Counted from the stretch's first letter, positions 11,601 to 23,777 are shown. The stretch is DNA of 64,000 nt from Chlorella sorokiniana (GCA_025917655.1 CP084613.1:992001-1056000); one strand, 5' to 3'. Translations and numbers: made by a program. Notes: a model not told the origin generated them from the sequence alone.

Positions 11601-12838
11601 TGCTGCTGCTGCTCCCATTGCCTGTCGGCCCACCTGTCCTCGCGAACACGCCCCGCCGCCTCCTGCTCGCCCTGCAGAGCCTGTCGCTTGCGTGGCGAGG
11701 GCGGCCGCGTGATGGGGGCCAGCGTGGCGGCGGCCTCGGCCTTGGCGTCTTCCAGCATGCCCATCAGGCCGGCCATCGCTTCCTGCTGCAGCAGCATCAC
11801 CTGCGCGAAAGCCTGCAAGCGGGCAGCGGCGTACAAGGCTCTGGCAAGCTCAAACCTGAGTGCAGCCAGAGAAGGCTGACAACCGTGTGCAGAGGCCACG
11901 CCCCAGTGCTCCACAGAGCCACCCTCAAGCGCCGCAGCCAGGCCCCACCTGCTGCCACATCTTGCCGCTGCACTCAGGCTTGCCCCCGCCAGCGCCAGGC
12001 GACGGTAACGGCGCGCCACCTCCCAGCGGATGGCCAGAACGATGGCGTGCCGCTCGCAGCGAGGCAGCCCCCCTCATAGTCCCACAGCTGCAGCAGGCGG
12101 CTGACGCCGGCGCCGCTGCATGCCGGCGGCCCGCCGGCAGCTGGGCCGCCCGGGGGCACCGTAGCTCCCGCCCAGCACAGCGCACTGCAGCTCGCAGTGC
12201 AGGCGCACCAGCTGCACGGCGCGGCCCAGCTTGTGGACGAGGCACGCGTTGCTGGCCATGAGGGCGAGCATGGTGGCTTCATGGCCCACCGACGCGGCTG
12301 CCGCCCGCCGCTCCTCCTCCGTGACCGGTCGGTTGTCCAGCATGGACAGGGAGGGGCCCAGCGTGGCCACCACGTGGGCCCGGTAGTAGGGCAGCTCAGC
12401 CATGGGGTTGCCCTCGAAGGCAGCGGCTTCGAGGGCGATGCCGGCTGCCGGCAGGCGCCGCAGGCAGGTGAGGTCTGCCAGGCAGTTGTCGGCGGCCGAC
12501 AGCAGCGCGCAGGGACCTGAACTGCTCGATGCCCTCCAGGCTGCGCAGGGCGTTCTTGCTGATGTAGAGCGTCTGCAGCGGCAGAGCGGCAGGGGCGCTC
12601 AGAGGGAACGGGGAGGCGCACGCGTCACTGTTGCTCAGCGCACCTTCACTTGCGCAAAGAGATCTGGAAGGGACCCCAGCATTGTGATGTTCTTGTCCAC
12701 CACTGACACCTTCTTGCCGTCGAAGCAGGCCGGCTGCTGCGCCAGGACAGCCGACAGAGCGGCAGCACCAGAGCGGCGGCCAGGGCGGGCTGCCCCCGGC
12801 ATGCGCTCGCTGTGCTGCCCAGCATGTATCTTTCCCAT
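5677..12838 (-). CDS. large LRR / Sfi1-like / coiled-coil protein, probably centrosomal
   Basis: A long multi-exon gene from an ATG at 12838 to TAA at 5677. The N-terminus (12.77-12.3 kb) holds leucine-rich repeats (LQTLYISKNALRSLEGI) closed by a cap, GNPMAELPYYRAHVVATLGP then LDNRPVTEEER, as in cilium and centrosome LRR proteins. Next come Ala/Gln-rich and Pro-rich stretches. A Glu/Arg/Ala coiled coil follows (10.44-9.85 kb). From 9.7 to 8.4 kb it has many segments with regularly spaced Trp and Arg (LRRCFAAWARR, LQLAWQRWRAS, CRAWRAWRSRV), like the centrin-binding repeats of Sfi1. Further coiled coils run from 8.15 to 5.9 kb (QLSYLLQMVAEQRITTAQAQQ), with a short last exon. I could not fix every splice site, and some frame changes may be consensus errors. 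Role inferred: scaffold at the centrosome or spindle pole. Confidence is good for one gene, moderate for function. Confidence 0.7.
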
Positions 12839-14244
12839 CCTCGTTTCTGTGCTGTTTTCAGGATTGTCACGCGCGCGAGGCGCGCAACTTCGAAAGCGCT
12901 GTCAGTTTCGAATAAAGGTTTCGGTCAAATCAGGTCTCACAACAGTACAACAACAATTTCTAGGCGGCACAGCTCAACTGCCCAACCGGGAGTTGAGACA
13001 GTGTCACTGCGTGGCGGTGAGGTCTCCATCTCCCCACGCGATAACAACAACAACATTGCGATTGTAGTCGCTACACAATCGGACGGAAACGGCGAAGCAG
13101 CCTCAGTCCAGTGAGCAGAGCCCTCAGCATGACACAGCGTGAGGCGGGCCTCCTTGCCGACAGGAGCTGACAGCCAGAACCAAGGCGCGTGACAAAGAGG
13201 TGCTGCATTGCGAGGTAGCGCATTGCCAACTTTATATGTTGCTACGTCCAGTTTTGAGGGCTTTTCGGGCCAAGGATTGTCTACTTAGGCCAAGGGTAGC
13301 GCTGACCGAACTGCAGCAGAACTCCTCCATCGCTGCTCCCCAGCCGTTGCAGAGCATTCGACAACGACACAGGACGTCAACAGTTCACGCATGTTGCTTG
13401 ATTTGCTCACTGTGAGTGTCTTGAGAAGCCGTGATTGATGAAGTTGACTAGCTGGGCGCCGCCGCCAACTTGGCGCACGCTGCGAGGGATCACCTGGGCT
13501 ATTGCTAATGGCCGCATAAAGCTGCTAACCAACGGGTTGAAATGAAACGCAGATGCAAGGTCTTCATCACTGACGCGTGCAGAGATTCCGCACTTTTTCG
13601 GTTCCACAATGCGCTGGCCCAAGTTTAGGTCATGCCCCGGCTCGCTGGAGGAAATTCGCAGGGACCTGCAACACACAGTCAGGTGCCTGAACTAGCCTGG
13701 GGAGGGGGCGTAGAGTTGATGTGCACACCGTGCCCACTGGCTGGTGGAGGCCTGGGGACCTGCCACGCGACCCCACAGCATCTGTGCAAGGTGGCTGCAG
13801 GCATGAAGGCCCACGCACCCAGGCAGAGATTGAGCAAGAGAGGCGCATCGTGCGCAATGAGTACGGCAAGCTGAATGACCAGCCCACCAGGATACGCAGC
13901 GACGCACCGCGGGGACGGCAGCCCTGGGACTGAGATGCTGGAGGGGGCGTTGATGGTAGCATGCCTTATGACTTCCTCCAACAGCATTTTTGTGGTTCAC
14001 CTTTGTGATGTGTGTGTGACTGTAAGTGTAATGTCGGCAGCCTTGTTCAAGGCCACGGCTTTCGCCGTGGCGACGATGACAGGCTGCACATGATGGGACA
14101 GCAGGACAGGGGTTGAAACGCTGGTCCGTGGATAATCGTTGGGGTTCTCTCTGCAAAGTGTTGCAGACTTGGCTGCAAAGGCTGTCCTTGTTGCTGGGAC
14201 ACTGCTGACCCTCCGCCTCCCTGCCCTCGTGAGCGCTTTGCGGA
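12839..14244. other. intergenic region, one weak minus-strand exon candidate
   Basis: Less GC-rich than its surroundings. It must contain the 5' ends of the large minus-strand gene and of the J-domain gene. One minus-strand stretch (about 13663-13407) follows a TGTTGCAG acceptor-like sequence and stays open for 85 codons with a protein-like composition (DEDLASAFHFNPLVSSFMRP), but no ATG exon or homologue is apparent, so I do not call it a gene. Confidence 0.3.
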
Positions 14245-17200
14245 ATGGCGCCCACACGGCCGGTGGATCCATGGGGTCAGGTGATCTGCGAATTTTAGGT
14301 GTCCCGCTGCCCGGGCTGCCCGGCCCATGACCTTCTGTCGGTGATGCCCGCAGGTGGACGACTTGGAGGGCAACGCTCTGTACGCAACCCTCGAACTGGA
14401 CCCAAAGGCAACCAGCGATGAGATCAAGAAGGTGAGCGGTAGCCCGCAGAGTCTGCTGCGGGGCCGCCGCCACTGCCGCCGCCGCCGGCTCGGCTGCTGT
14501 CCCCTCCTGGGTCCCACTGACGCAGTCCCCCCGCCTTGCAGGCTTACCGCAACCTTGCCAGGAAGCTGCATCCGGACAAGGGCGGCGACCCGGTGGCGTT
14601 TGCCAAGCTGCAGGCTGCGTTTGAGGTGCTGTCTGACCCGGACAAGCGCCAGGTGTACGACAAATGGGCCAAAGAGCTCGAGTTCAGGTGGGGTCCTCAG
14701 AGTGGCAGGAGCCTGGGTGCTGCGATGTCAGGAGGCCCGAGGGGAGGCACGAGGCCTCAGGGTACCAAGGCACGTTGCGCAGCCGCTCAAGGGTGGCTTG
14801 CTCAGCCTGCCCTCAAGGCCCCTTCTTGCAGGTACGTGCGCACAGGCGCGGCGGCGGGCGGCGCGGGCATGGGTGGCGAGGATGTGCTGCTGGATGAGTT
14901 TGAGAACCTGGGGCTCAAGTGCGACCCAGCCACGCAGGTGCGGCGGACGCCGCTGGGTGCGTACGCAGGGGCGGCACGGCGGCCTGCACGACGCGCCCTC
15001 CCGTCTAGGCCTCGGCGTGCTGCCTTGCCGCTGCCTGCCAGCCGGCTCCAAGGCATGCTCACGTGGGCTGTGCTGCCGCCGCCAGCCGTGCACTGATCAA
15101 TGCTGCCGCCCGCCGCTCCTGCCCTGCAGCTGGTTGTGACGTGTGAGGTGTGCCGCCGCCCCGCCACCAAGGAGTGCTGGACGTGCGGCATGCAGATCTG
15201 CGAGTTCTGCACCCTCAAGCGCCACTGGAAGGTGGGAGGCAGAGGGAGGGGAGGGGACAGCGGGAGATGTGCGACGTTCGTCACGCATGGGCTGAGGCTG
15301 CGCTTGTGCGCAACACGCCCTCACGTTGCCCGCGGGGTGGCAGCCCCAGCGTTTGTAGCATGCCTGCGAAGCATCGCGGCTGCGCCCGCTCTTTCCCTCC
15401 CCCGCAGGGCCGCTTCCCGCTGCACTGGCCCCTGGTCAACAAGGCGCACATGCTGGAGAAGCTGGGGCAGAAGGAGCTGGAGGGGAAGCGGGAGGACGAC
15501 GCTCGGCGGCTCGCCCTCGAGGACCCCAACTTCCGGTGAGCGCCCGCTGGCCTTCCAAGCTGGCTGCATCCACCTGCACGTCAGACCCCAACCCCCAGCC
15601 TCTCCGCCCTGTATCCTGCTATTGAGTCCTTCAAACTGCCCCCACCCCTACGCCACCCCAACCCAACCCCATTCCCAGCACCGAAGCGGAGCTGCACGAC
15701 ATCCGCGAGTTCAAGGAGGCGGCGCAGGAGGCGGTGAAGCTGGAGGAGCGCGCCCGCCGCTTCCACCCCCGCCTCGCCCGTTTCTACATGTGGGCCCAGA
15801 CGCAGGCCACCGTCTGGCTGGCCTGCCGCGTGCCCTGCGGTGGGTGCAGGGTGGGCAGGGGCTGAGGGGACGGGCATGGGATGCAGCAGCAGGGGGCTTG
15901 AAGCTCTTTTGCCGGCGCCAACGTGTCGGCGCTCAGAGCGAGTGCGCCTCAAAGTTGGCAGTTGCCCAGTCCTGGCAGCCTTCCTGTCCTGCCTCTGCAA
16001 GCTGCTTAATCTGTGTGAAGCATACCCCACGCCACCCGCTTGCCCCTGGCCCCTGCAGGCTACGGGGATCGCGAGCTGGTGGTTGAGGTGCGGGGCTCGC
16101 AGCTGCTGGTGCAGAGCGAGGATTCGCCGCCGCTGATCGGCGCCAGCTGGCCGGCGCGGTGGACCAGCAGCGGGCGATAGACATCTACAAGTGAGCAGGC
16201 AGGGGGCCTGGGGTGGCTGAGCCTGGCGAGCGACGCAGCATGTGCGCGGCGGGCATCCTGTAGCTACTGCGCATGTCCGCAGCACAGCGTGCTACTGAGG
16301 CAGCTGACCAGCTGCAGGAGTGGTCGAGCCAGCAATGCTTACGCTGCCACCCTGCTTGCTGCTGCGCAGGCCTCCCGACAACCGCGTGTGCGTCTTGGGG
16401 CTGCCCAAGGCGGAGTATGGCAAGCACTGGCCCCGCCTGTTTGAGGGCGACACCGACGGCGTGCGCTGCATGCAGCCGCCCTACACCCTCTCCCGTGAGC
16501 CCCAGCCGCCGCTCGCTCCTCCCCTGCCCGCACCGCCACCCCTGCCCTGCCCGGCCTGACCTCCCCCTCGCTGCCCCAGCTGGCGTCGCCCGCGTGACTG
16601 CTGCCCTTCCTCAAGTAAGTCTCAACACCCTCCGGCCTGCTGGCGCCTGGGCCTCTGCCGGGCTGCAGAGGGTGAGGACGATGTGCTGCTGGAGGCCGAG
16701 CTGCCCTTCTGGATTGACGCCGAGGACGTGTGCGTGCGCTTCGGCCCCCGCGAGCTGCTGGTGGGCGTGCGCAACACGCTGCACCTGCGCCGCACCTACT
16801 GGCGCAACGCGTGAGCCCCGCTGCGGCACAGCCGTGCCCTTGACCTGCGCCATGCACAGCTTTTGCAGCCCAGCGTGCCCCTGCATGCGCTCAGCTGCCG
16901 TCGGTGTGTGGTGCTGCTGCGCTGCGCTCCGCCTATCCGTTCTCTCGGAGGATTGAGCCGCAGCGTGATGGACAGGTTGACGCCTTTGGGCCCTCCGTCA
17001 CAGCCCTCGGCCCCACCACCACGCATTTGATCTGTGCACGCAGCGAGTACGACGAGCGCATGCCCGATTACGCTGTGCTGGACCTGCCCCGCTGCGCGTG
17101 GTCGCTGGAAGAGGAGAGCAGCCCGACGGGGGAGCGGTGTCGCACGCTGCTGCTCACCATGCCGCGCCCGCCGCCCCTCCAGGAGGAGATCGAGTACAAG

Positions 17201-17584
17201 AAGGGTGGGTGCGGCTGCTGCAATGGTGGGGGGCTGCTGCAACGGTGGGGGATTTGTGCGCGGGCAGACGAGTTGGATGCAGGGCGGGTGTGAACTGGCA
17301 GAGTCGGGGAAGCGGGATCCAGGACCACTAGGCGCAGGGCTTTCAGCAGGGAAGATCAAACGTCGCGGTGGCCTGTGTGTGCTTACCTGTGCCCCGACTG
17401 ATTGTGCTGCCCGGCGCTGCTGGCAGGCGTGCGCCAGGACAACCGCGCGGCTGGGCGCCCGAGGATCGCCACATGAAGAAGGGGTTCAGGTTCTTCGCGG
17501 AGGACGAGGACCTGTACCAGCTGGAGGACATGCTGCAGGTGGGTGGGTGCGTGCGTGATGGTGGTGATGGTGGGGTGGGGTGGG

Positions 17585-17633
<49 letters not shown>

Positions 17634-18045
17634 TGTGGGGGGTCCTTCGATGTCATATGTGTGCGTCTTTGAGGGGATGGTGGGCACGGCTGATGGTGGA
17701 AAGGAGGGTGGGGGCGCGCAGGTTGGAAGGGCTCCGTTATGAGTGCTGCAGCGTGTTCATCTCGTTCGGTGCCCCACCCCTTGCGAGCAGGCGGTGTGCT
17801 TCATCGAGGCAGGGAGCACCTTTGTGCCGGCAAAGCCTTGGGAGCCGCAGCGGGAGAGCCTGTGGGTCTCGCAGCTGCACCTGCTGCCCGCCGACGTTCA
17901 GCGCCTGGTGGCAAGCTTCAAGGCCCAGGCGGCAGCTGCAGACGCGGATGGACCCAAGGGCCCCGCTCAGCGGCGGCGCAGGCCGCGGGCTGTGCATGAC
18001 GTGAGCGGGGGCCTGCCTATTTACTATCTGCTCTTTGGATGCTAG
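14245..18045 (+). CDS. J-domain / Cys-pair / CS-like domain co-chaperone
   Basis: Probable Hsp70/Hsp90-linked co-chaperone. Thirteen exons: 14245-14280, 14354-14431, 14542-14687, 14832-14937, 15130-15231, 15408-15535, 15679-15839, 16059-16190, 16370-16494, 16669-16810, 17044-17208, 17427-17538 and 17791-18045. I chose the ATG at 14245 because its exon (MAPTRPVDPWGQ) ends in phase with the next. Residues about 15-75 form a J domain with the HPD triad (KLHPDKGG). Then comes a Cys-rich motif of CxxC pairs (CEVCRRPATKECWTCGMQIC), then helical and beta-rich segments that look like one or two CS/p23-type folds (GYGDRELVVEVRGSQLLVQ, AELPFWIDAEDVCVRFG). The C-terminus is basic. Exon 8 shifts frame by one base near 16140: the downstream AVDQQRAIDIYK is in frame only if one C is missing. 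Function is inferred from domains; I know no named orthologue. Confidence 0.72.
17587..17629. repeat. (GT)21 microsatellite inside an intron
   Basis: An uninterrupted GT run starts about 49 bases into the twelfth intron of the J-domain gene and is followed by further GT-rich sequence. It would be expected to vary in length between strains. Confidence 0.95.
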
Positions 18046-18076
18046 CCCTCAGTGGACCTTACTATCTCATGGCTTG

Positions 18077-18081
18077 TGTAA
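18077..18081 (+). terminator. TGTAA poly(A) signal of the J-domain gene
   Basis: TGTAA 32 bases after the TAG stop; this close spacing supports the choice of last exon. Confidence 0.6.
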
Positions 18082-18326
18082 GACGGTTTCACATGGCTCT
18101 ACAACTTTCGTAGACCCTTTCAGGAAATGGTGCAGTCAAAATCCGGCATGTTTGTGCATCAGGCTTGCCGGCGGGGGCAAGGGGGCCTGGGCAGGGGGAC
18201 GTGGGAAACGGCTGGAGGAATGGGTGCAGTGGCAGTACACGGCAGGCGGCAGCTGCTCAATATAAGTACACAAGGTGGGTTCATACAGCGAAAGATGGGC
18301 CCCTTATTCTTTTTGTAGTCACAAGT

Positions 18327-19338
18327 CTAAGCAACAGACGCATGCTGCAGGCGCCGGCTGCGCCGCACCGCCGGCAGGACCAGAGCGGCAGCGGCAGGCT
18401 GCCCCTCTGCCGTGGGCTTGGGTGGCGCTGCAGTGTGCACTGCTGCCGGGTTGGCTGGCGGCGCCACTGCAGGCGCCGCAGGTTGGGCGCACGGACCTGG
18501 TGCAGCTGCACCTGCTGCCCACTGCCGCTGGAGGGCGGGGAACAGGTTGCGGCGCACAGGGTCGGAGGTGACGATGGCACCGCTCCACTTAATGCGCTTT
18601 CCGGGCTGCACCAGCTGGCTGTCTGGCGAGCTGTCGCACCAGCCTGATGAATCCCCGATGCATCCGGAGCAGCAGCAGGCGCTGGATGACCCCGAAAGAA
18701 GCTCTGCATCTGACTCGAGAGAGGAGGGCGGGTCTGCGGCGCTGCCTGCACACGGCTCCTGCGGCGGCTGCTGCTGCGCTGACGGCTCGTCTGCCTCCTC
18801 AGCCAAGCACTCATCAGGTCCCAAGCCCCCTCCGCATCCAGCGGCGGCAGCATCTCCAGCCCCGGCGGCCGCTGGTGTGGGTAGAGGTCCGGGAACAGGG
18901 TGGTGGGGTGGAGGTGGGAGAAGCCCCAGAGCGCGTCTGGCGGCAGCATCGAGCAGGCCCACTGCCACAGCAGGGGGCGATCGGGGCAGAGGTAGCTGGC
19001 CCAGGCCTCCCGCACCGCCGCCTTCTCAGACGCCGACATGGCGGCCTCCAGGCGCCGGCGCGTACCGGGCGAAACCAACAAGGTCGGCCGCCCCGGCGGC
19101 TGCGCTGCGGGCGCCTGCGCTGCGGGCGGCAGCTCGCAAAGGGTTGTGTCTGGGGCAACAGTCTCAGCACTGTGCTGTTGGTCCTGTGCTGCTGCTGCTG
19201 CTGTTCCTCCTCGCTGAGTTTGCTGCTGGTCGGGGCGGGCTTGGCTGGTGGCGCACCAGGTGGCGGCGCTGCAGCCTCCGCTGCCGCCTTGCCGCCCACC
19301 GTCATGCGTCGCTGCCGCTTCTGTCGCCTCGTGAGCAT
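18327..19338 (-). CDS. unknown Pro/Ser/Ala-rich protein (frames uncertain)
   Basis: I do not recognise this gene. An ATG at 19338 begins a basic leader (MLTRRQKRQRRMTVGG) followed by a Glu/Gln run. From about 19140 a different frame reads well, with the ordered-looking stretch SASEKAAVREAWASYL and then WQWACSMLPPDALWGFSH. From about 18800 to the stop at 18327 a third frame carries acidic/Ser-rich sequence, then GKRIKWSGAIVTSDPVRRNL and a basic C-terminus. No splice sites explain the frame changes, so either single-base errors or a mis-modelled intron must be invoked, as in several neighbours. It may therefore be one gene of about 330 residues or pieces of something else. It is divergent from the GT8 gene. 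Confidence 0.35.
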
Positions 19339-20178
19339 GGGAGAGGGTGCCCTGGCTGCGTAGGGAAGAAGTTCAAGCATGCAGGGTTCTTATTACGAGC
19401 CGACACCGCATGACACAGCGGTGGTTGAAAGCTGCTAGCCGCGGCACACTGGGGCAGGCTGCTTCAGCCGCGACTCAGCAGAATGGGATATGCAGCGGTT
19501 CGTGCTTGCCTATGCGTCGCTCCATACTGCCAGGGTTTGAGTGGAGGCAGTTGGTTGGGCGTGCGCACCCAGTAACAGCGGCGGTTCTGGGGTGCGCTAG
19601 AGTGATTTGTATGGTTATCGTTGGTTACAGAGCGCATTCAAATGTGCGGGCCATTAACGATTCTGAATTTGCGCGCGTGAAAACATCCGAGCTGGCGCTC
19701 AGCACGCAGCAGCAGAAACCTCCCGGGTGCAAGGGGCCTTGGATGCTCGCCAGGCCTATCTGAAATTACGACATACCTGCCCACCGTGTGCACCAATCTT
19801 GTGCTGCTTCCCAGCTCCCTCCCGGTCCCTTACCTTCTGGAACCCTGCGCCCTACCAGGTGCTCCCTCTGCGGCTATCTCTCCAGGCACGTGGCGTCGCT
19901 TATTGCCAGCAACCAGAGTTGACCATTTTCTCAGGGCCCGCCTGCCTGCACAGGATTCGTCCCTCCCCTGCCATTCTGCTCGCTCATCCTCAGGTCCGGC
20001 CCCAACTTTTCGGGCCGCTGCAGTTGGGCACCCCTCATAGCGCTCACAGCCAATTCCACGAGCCCGGCAGCCATGGGGCAGTTGGTGGGCAGCTGCACTT
20101 CCAGTCCGTTGCTGACCCACGTCTGTCGTCTTGTGTTCTTTCTCTGTTCAGGCCCCCGCACCATTGTCTCTGGCAAGC
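19339..20178. promoter_or_regulatory. divergent intergenic region upstream of GT8 gene
   Basis: About 840 bases without a convincing exon, lower in GC in its left half. It should contain the 5' UTR and promoter of the GT8 gene and perhaps that of the minus-strand neighbour. No clear TATA box seen. Confidence 0.4.
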
Positions 20179-23153
20179 ATGGCTCCCTCCCAGTTGCTGC
20201 ACACCAAGGCGCACCGTCGAGCGGTGAGCTCCCACTGCAGGGCCGCCTCCGCGCCAGCTTCCGGCGATTCCGCCGCCAGCCTCCAGAAGCGGTGTGCCTA
20301 CGCATACGTGACCTTGCTGACAAAGTGAGCCTGCCAGCTCCCAGAGTCTGATGCAGGCTGTGCTGCCAGCCGCTCACTGCAGTCCTCCTACAAGGGGGTG
20401 CTGGGCGTGTCCGATGCTCCGTCGCTCCACAGGCTGATCCGTGCGACCACCCCTCGGTCAAGGGTGCTGTGGCGGCGGCTGCCACTTGCTCATGGCACGC
20501 ACATGCTTCACTGCTTCCCCTTCTATGTAAATGGACTGAGGCACCCTAGCATTGGACTCAGCTGCAACAGCTGCTTGGCACCGGCCCACTCTTTGCGCTT
20601 GCCTCCTGGCCGCAGGGACGCCTACCTGCCAGGCGTGCAAGCGCTCTATCGCTCGCTACGCCTGGTGGAGAGCCTCCACCCACTGATCGTGATGCACACC
20701 AGGGGCGTGAGGTAGGCTCGGCAGCGCCACCGAGGTGTGCCATGTTTTTCAAGGGTATGACGTGGCCGGGCTGCGAGTCCTTGACGCTGGTGGCAACTCC
20801 CGCACTGCTCTGTGTTGTTGTTTGCAGCCAGAGCGCGTTGGATGCCCTGGCAAAGGAGGGCATGCAGCTGCAGTTCACGGAGCAGTTTGAAGCGGAGGGC
20901 GGTGAGCAGCGGGGGGGGGGCTTCCATGGCTGCCGTGCTTCAGGGATGTGTGCCAGTGTAGGCTGTTTCTGCTCGATGGCCCCACCTGGAAGCTTCTGGC
21001 CGCTGCTCTGTGCCGCAGTCGACCACTCGGAGTACAAGCGCTCGCTGTACCTGGAGTGCTGGTGGGTGGAGGGAGGGGTGCTGGGAAGGAGGTGCATTCA
21101 TGGGGGCAAGCGTGGCCTTGTCGTGCGCGGCCACAGCGGCAGCAGCAGCCACTGCAGCGCCCTTGCGCAGGGCGGGTGTGTAGCAGCCTGCCGCCGGCTC
21201 TCCACCCCGCAGTTTGGCCTGCGCATCCCCGCACGCTCGCTCACATGCCCCACCTTCGGATGGGCTGGGTATCGCTGTGTGTTGACCGCCACGCAACAGG
21301 AACAAGCTGCGCATGTGGGAGATGACGAAGTATGACAGGCAAGCCGGCCTGCCAGGCCGCCGTTCTGCTGCTCACATGCGAGACTTGTGCAATGCGTACA
21401 ACGCCTGTGCAGGAGTTGCTGCCTCTGCTGTGTTGGTCTTTTCCTTCTGCAGGGCCTGCATGCCCGCTGGCCAGCAGCAGGGCGGCTCCTGTTGAACACC
21501 TATCTACGATAGGCTTGCTGATTGTGCCGCAACGCGCTGCCACCCCGCAGGCTGGTGTACCTGGACGCTGACATGATCCTGCTGCGCAACATCGACCACC
21601 TCTTCTCCCTGCCCCCAGGCTTCTACGCCGTGGGCGACTGCTACGGCGGGCGCGAGTATGGTGAACCACTGCTTGCTGCCCCATGCATGAGGACATGCTA
21701 GCGGGCCAGCCCCTTCGCTGCATGGCGTTGCATGCAGGCTTGTCAAGGATGCCAGGTGCTTGTCGTGGTTACAACATGCCAGGCTTGATTGACACGCAAT
21801 CAAGGACTTTCTCTCCCACTGCACACGCAGCTGAGGAGCGGGATGCTTGCTGCCACTTCGCCCCCGAGGCCACCCCAGACTACTTCAACGCAGGTACCTG
21901 CTCCCCAGCCTTTCCCTGCCAGCTGGCTGGTAGCCGAGTCACGCTCGCTGCTAGGCTCGTCCAAAGGGTGTGCCCAGAGGGCCGCCTGCCTCGCCCACGC
22001 ATTCCCTGCGCCCCCTCTTGCGTCTGCTGTTCCCCCGCTCAGAGCGCCCCCCCCTTCAACCCGGAACACCTGCAGGCTTCTACGTGATGACCCCCGACCT
22101 TGCTGAGCTGGAGGGCATGCGTGCTGCGCTGCGCGAGAACCGAGTGCCCGTCCGCTTCTTTGCGGAGCAGGACTTCCTCAACGGATACTTCAAGGTGGGC
22201 CCTGCGCTTCCCTCGGCAGTGCTGCACACATGTGGCCACGCTCAGCATTGTGGCGAGGCGACGGGCTGCCGGCAGCCTCAGCGAACCTTCGGCTGGCGGG
22301 TAGCAGGCAGCGTGGCTGCCAATGTGGGGATGCGATCCTGCCTTCTGGCGGTCGTTCCACGGTGTCCCGATTCATCTATCCGCTGGCTGCCTCGCCTACC
22401 TCGCATGCAGGGCCGCTGGCGGCACCTGCCCTGGAGCTACAATGGCCAGAAGCGCATCAAGTGGCACCACCCAGACCTGTGGGACCTTGCCAACGTGTAC
22501 GTCATCCACTATGGTGCGCTGCGGCCGCCATGTTTGGCAGAGAGGCGTGTGGGCACGAAGGTGCAGTGCAGGCATGCCAGGAGGTGGTAGCTTGTCAACC
22601 CTTTCCTTGCTCTTGGGTTCGACATGTTTCGCCCTGCTGGTTCCCCCCAGTGGATGAGAAGCCGTGGAGCCACCGGTACAGCGAGGAGAACCTGCAGTAC
22701 AAGGAGGAGTGCGACTACTGGTGCGGGGGAGCCTGTGTGTGGGGGCGGCGGGGGGCGGCTGTGTGCAGGGGCGTGCTGTGTGCAGGGGCCTTGGAGGTGG
22801 TGCCTGCGTAGTGTGCAGACACTGCAGCTTCACGCTCAAACGTGTTCCCTTCCCTACAAACAGAAGCTGCATCATTGATCCAAGACTAGTTCTGCCAAAT
22901 CATTCGGTTCGCTAACAATTTTCGTAGCGCCTGCAGGTGGGATGTTTACGAGGGTCGCCAGGCGCCTCGCCAGCCAACCGTGCGTCAGATGAGCACCGGG
23001 TTGGGCTCTGCTGTGGCGGACGAGGCGCTGCCAGTCCCGGCTCCATGCGTGGTTGCTGTGGCTGCTGCCGGGACCGGCCTTAATGTGAGCGTCTGTGGCA
23101 GCGGCATGGATCGCACCAGCTCGCTCACCGCCTCCCTGCCACAAGTCAGCTGA
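20179..23153 (+). CDS. GT8-family glycosyltransferase (galactinol synthase / glycogenin-like)
   Basis: Retaining glycosyltransferase of the GT8 family using a nucleotide sugar and Mn2+. Eleven exons with consistent phases give 359 residues: 20179-20324, 20616-20711, 20828-20901, 21019-21061, 21300-21338, 21551-21660, 21831-21893, 22076-22194, 22411-22513, 22651-22720 and 22937-23153. Family landmarks in order: AYVTLLT (first strand), YLPGVQALYRSLR, NKLRMWEMTKYD, then LVYLDADMILLRNID with the DxD metal site, FNAGFYVMTPD, AEQDFLNGYFK and the late VIHY plus KPW. The fifth intron begins with GC instead of GT (21339) and its position is fixed by the conserved sequence on both sides. Glycogenin, galactinol synthase and plant PGSIP proteins share this pattern; I cannot tell which acceptor is used. 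The C-terminal 50 residues are variable and Ala/Ser-rich. Confidence 0.9.
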
Positions 23154-23777
23154 ACACTGCGGGCCCTGCCCTCGCGCCCAGCCACAAGGCGACTGCTCAA
23201 TGCCTCGTCAAAGAGGGTGTTCACGGCGGTCGTAGGATCTTGACACCACCCAGTTTGCTAGGTTGCCACTTGATTTGTGCTCCGGTGAATGCAGCTAAGG
23301 TCAGCTCAACAACTTTTGCCACGCTGCTAGCTGACCGTGACTGCAATGCAAGTAGAAAGTGTCGCCCACCATAGCAAGCTTTTGACCTCCGCTTTCTCTG
23401 CGGGACCAGCTATCTGCTGAGATTGTATTTTAACCATGCCAGAGCCGCTGCATCATTGCGCATGCAATGCCTTGCCTGCCCCCATGACCTGCACCTTCGC
23501 CGGCGCTGCTTGTGCGTCATTCGTTGTTACCCTGCAAGCCAGGATCCTGTTGCCAGCCATAGTATCATTTCCCTTGTTTTCTTAACCATTGATGCCCATA
23601 CTGTCTCTTGTAACACCGCGGCTGCCGGTGACCGGACGGCGGCAGGACGGAGGGTACACAAGTGACAGCCCGTTTCTATAGGCACCGCATCCTAAGAGTG
23701 AATGCTTTTGCACTCGTTGCTAGGTTATTAGGCTGAAACGCGGTTTCCTGTTTACTGCAGCACATGGCGCAGCGCAG
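23154..23777. other. intergenic region, GT8 3' UTR and IMPACT promoter
   Basis: About 620 bases with no coding signal. The TGTAA at 23609 marks the probable end of the GT8 transcript; the remaining 165 bases precede the IMPACT ATG. Confidence 0.5.
23609..23613 (+). terminator. TGTAA poly(A) signal of the GT8 gene
   Basis: TGTAA about 455 bases after the GT8 stop; the only clear copy before the next gene. Confidence 0.5.

Noticed and set aside
13407-13663. Minus-strand open stretch with protein-like composition
   Set aside because: A possible acceptor is present, but there is no start exon, no family signal and no poly(A) support.
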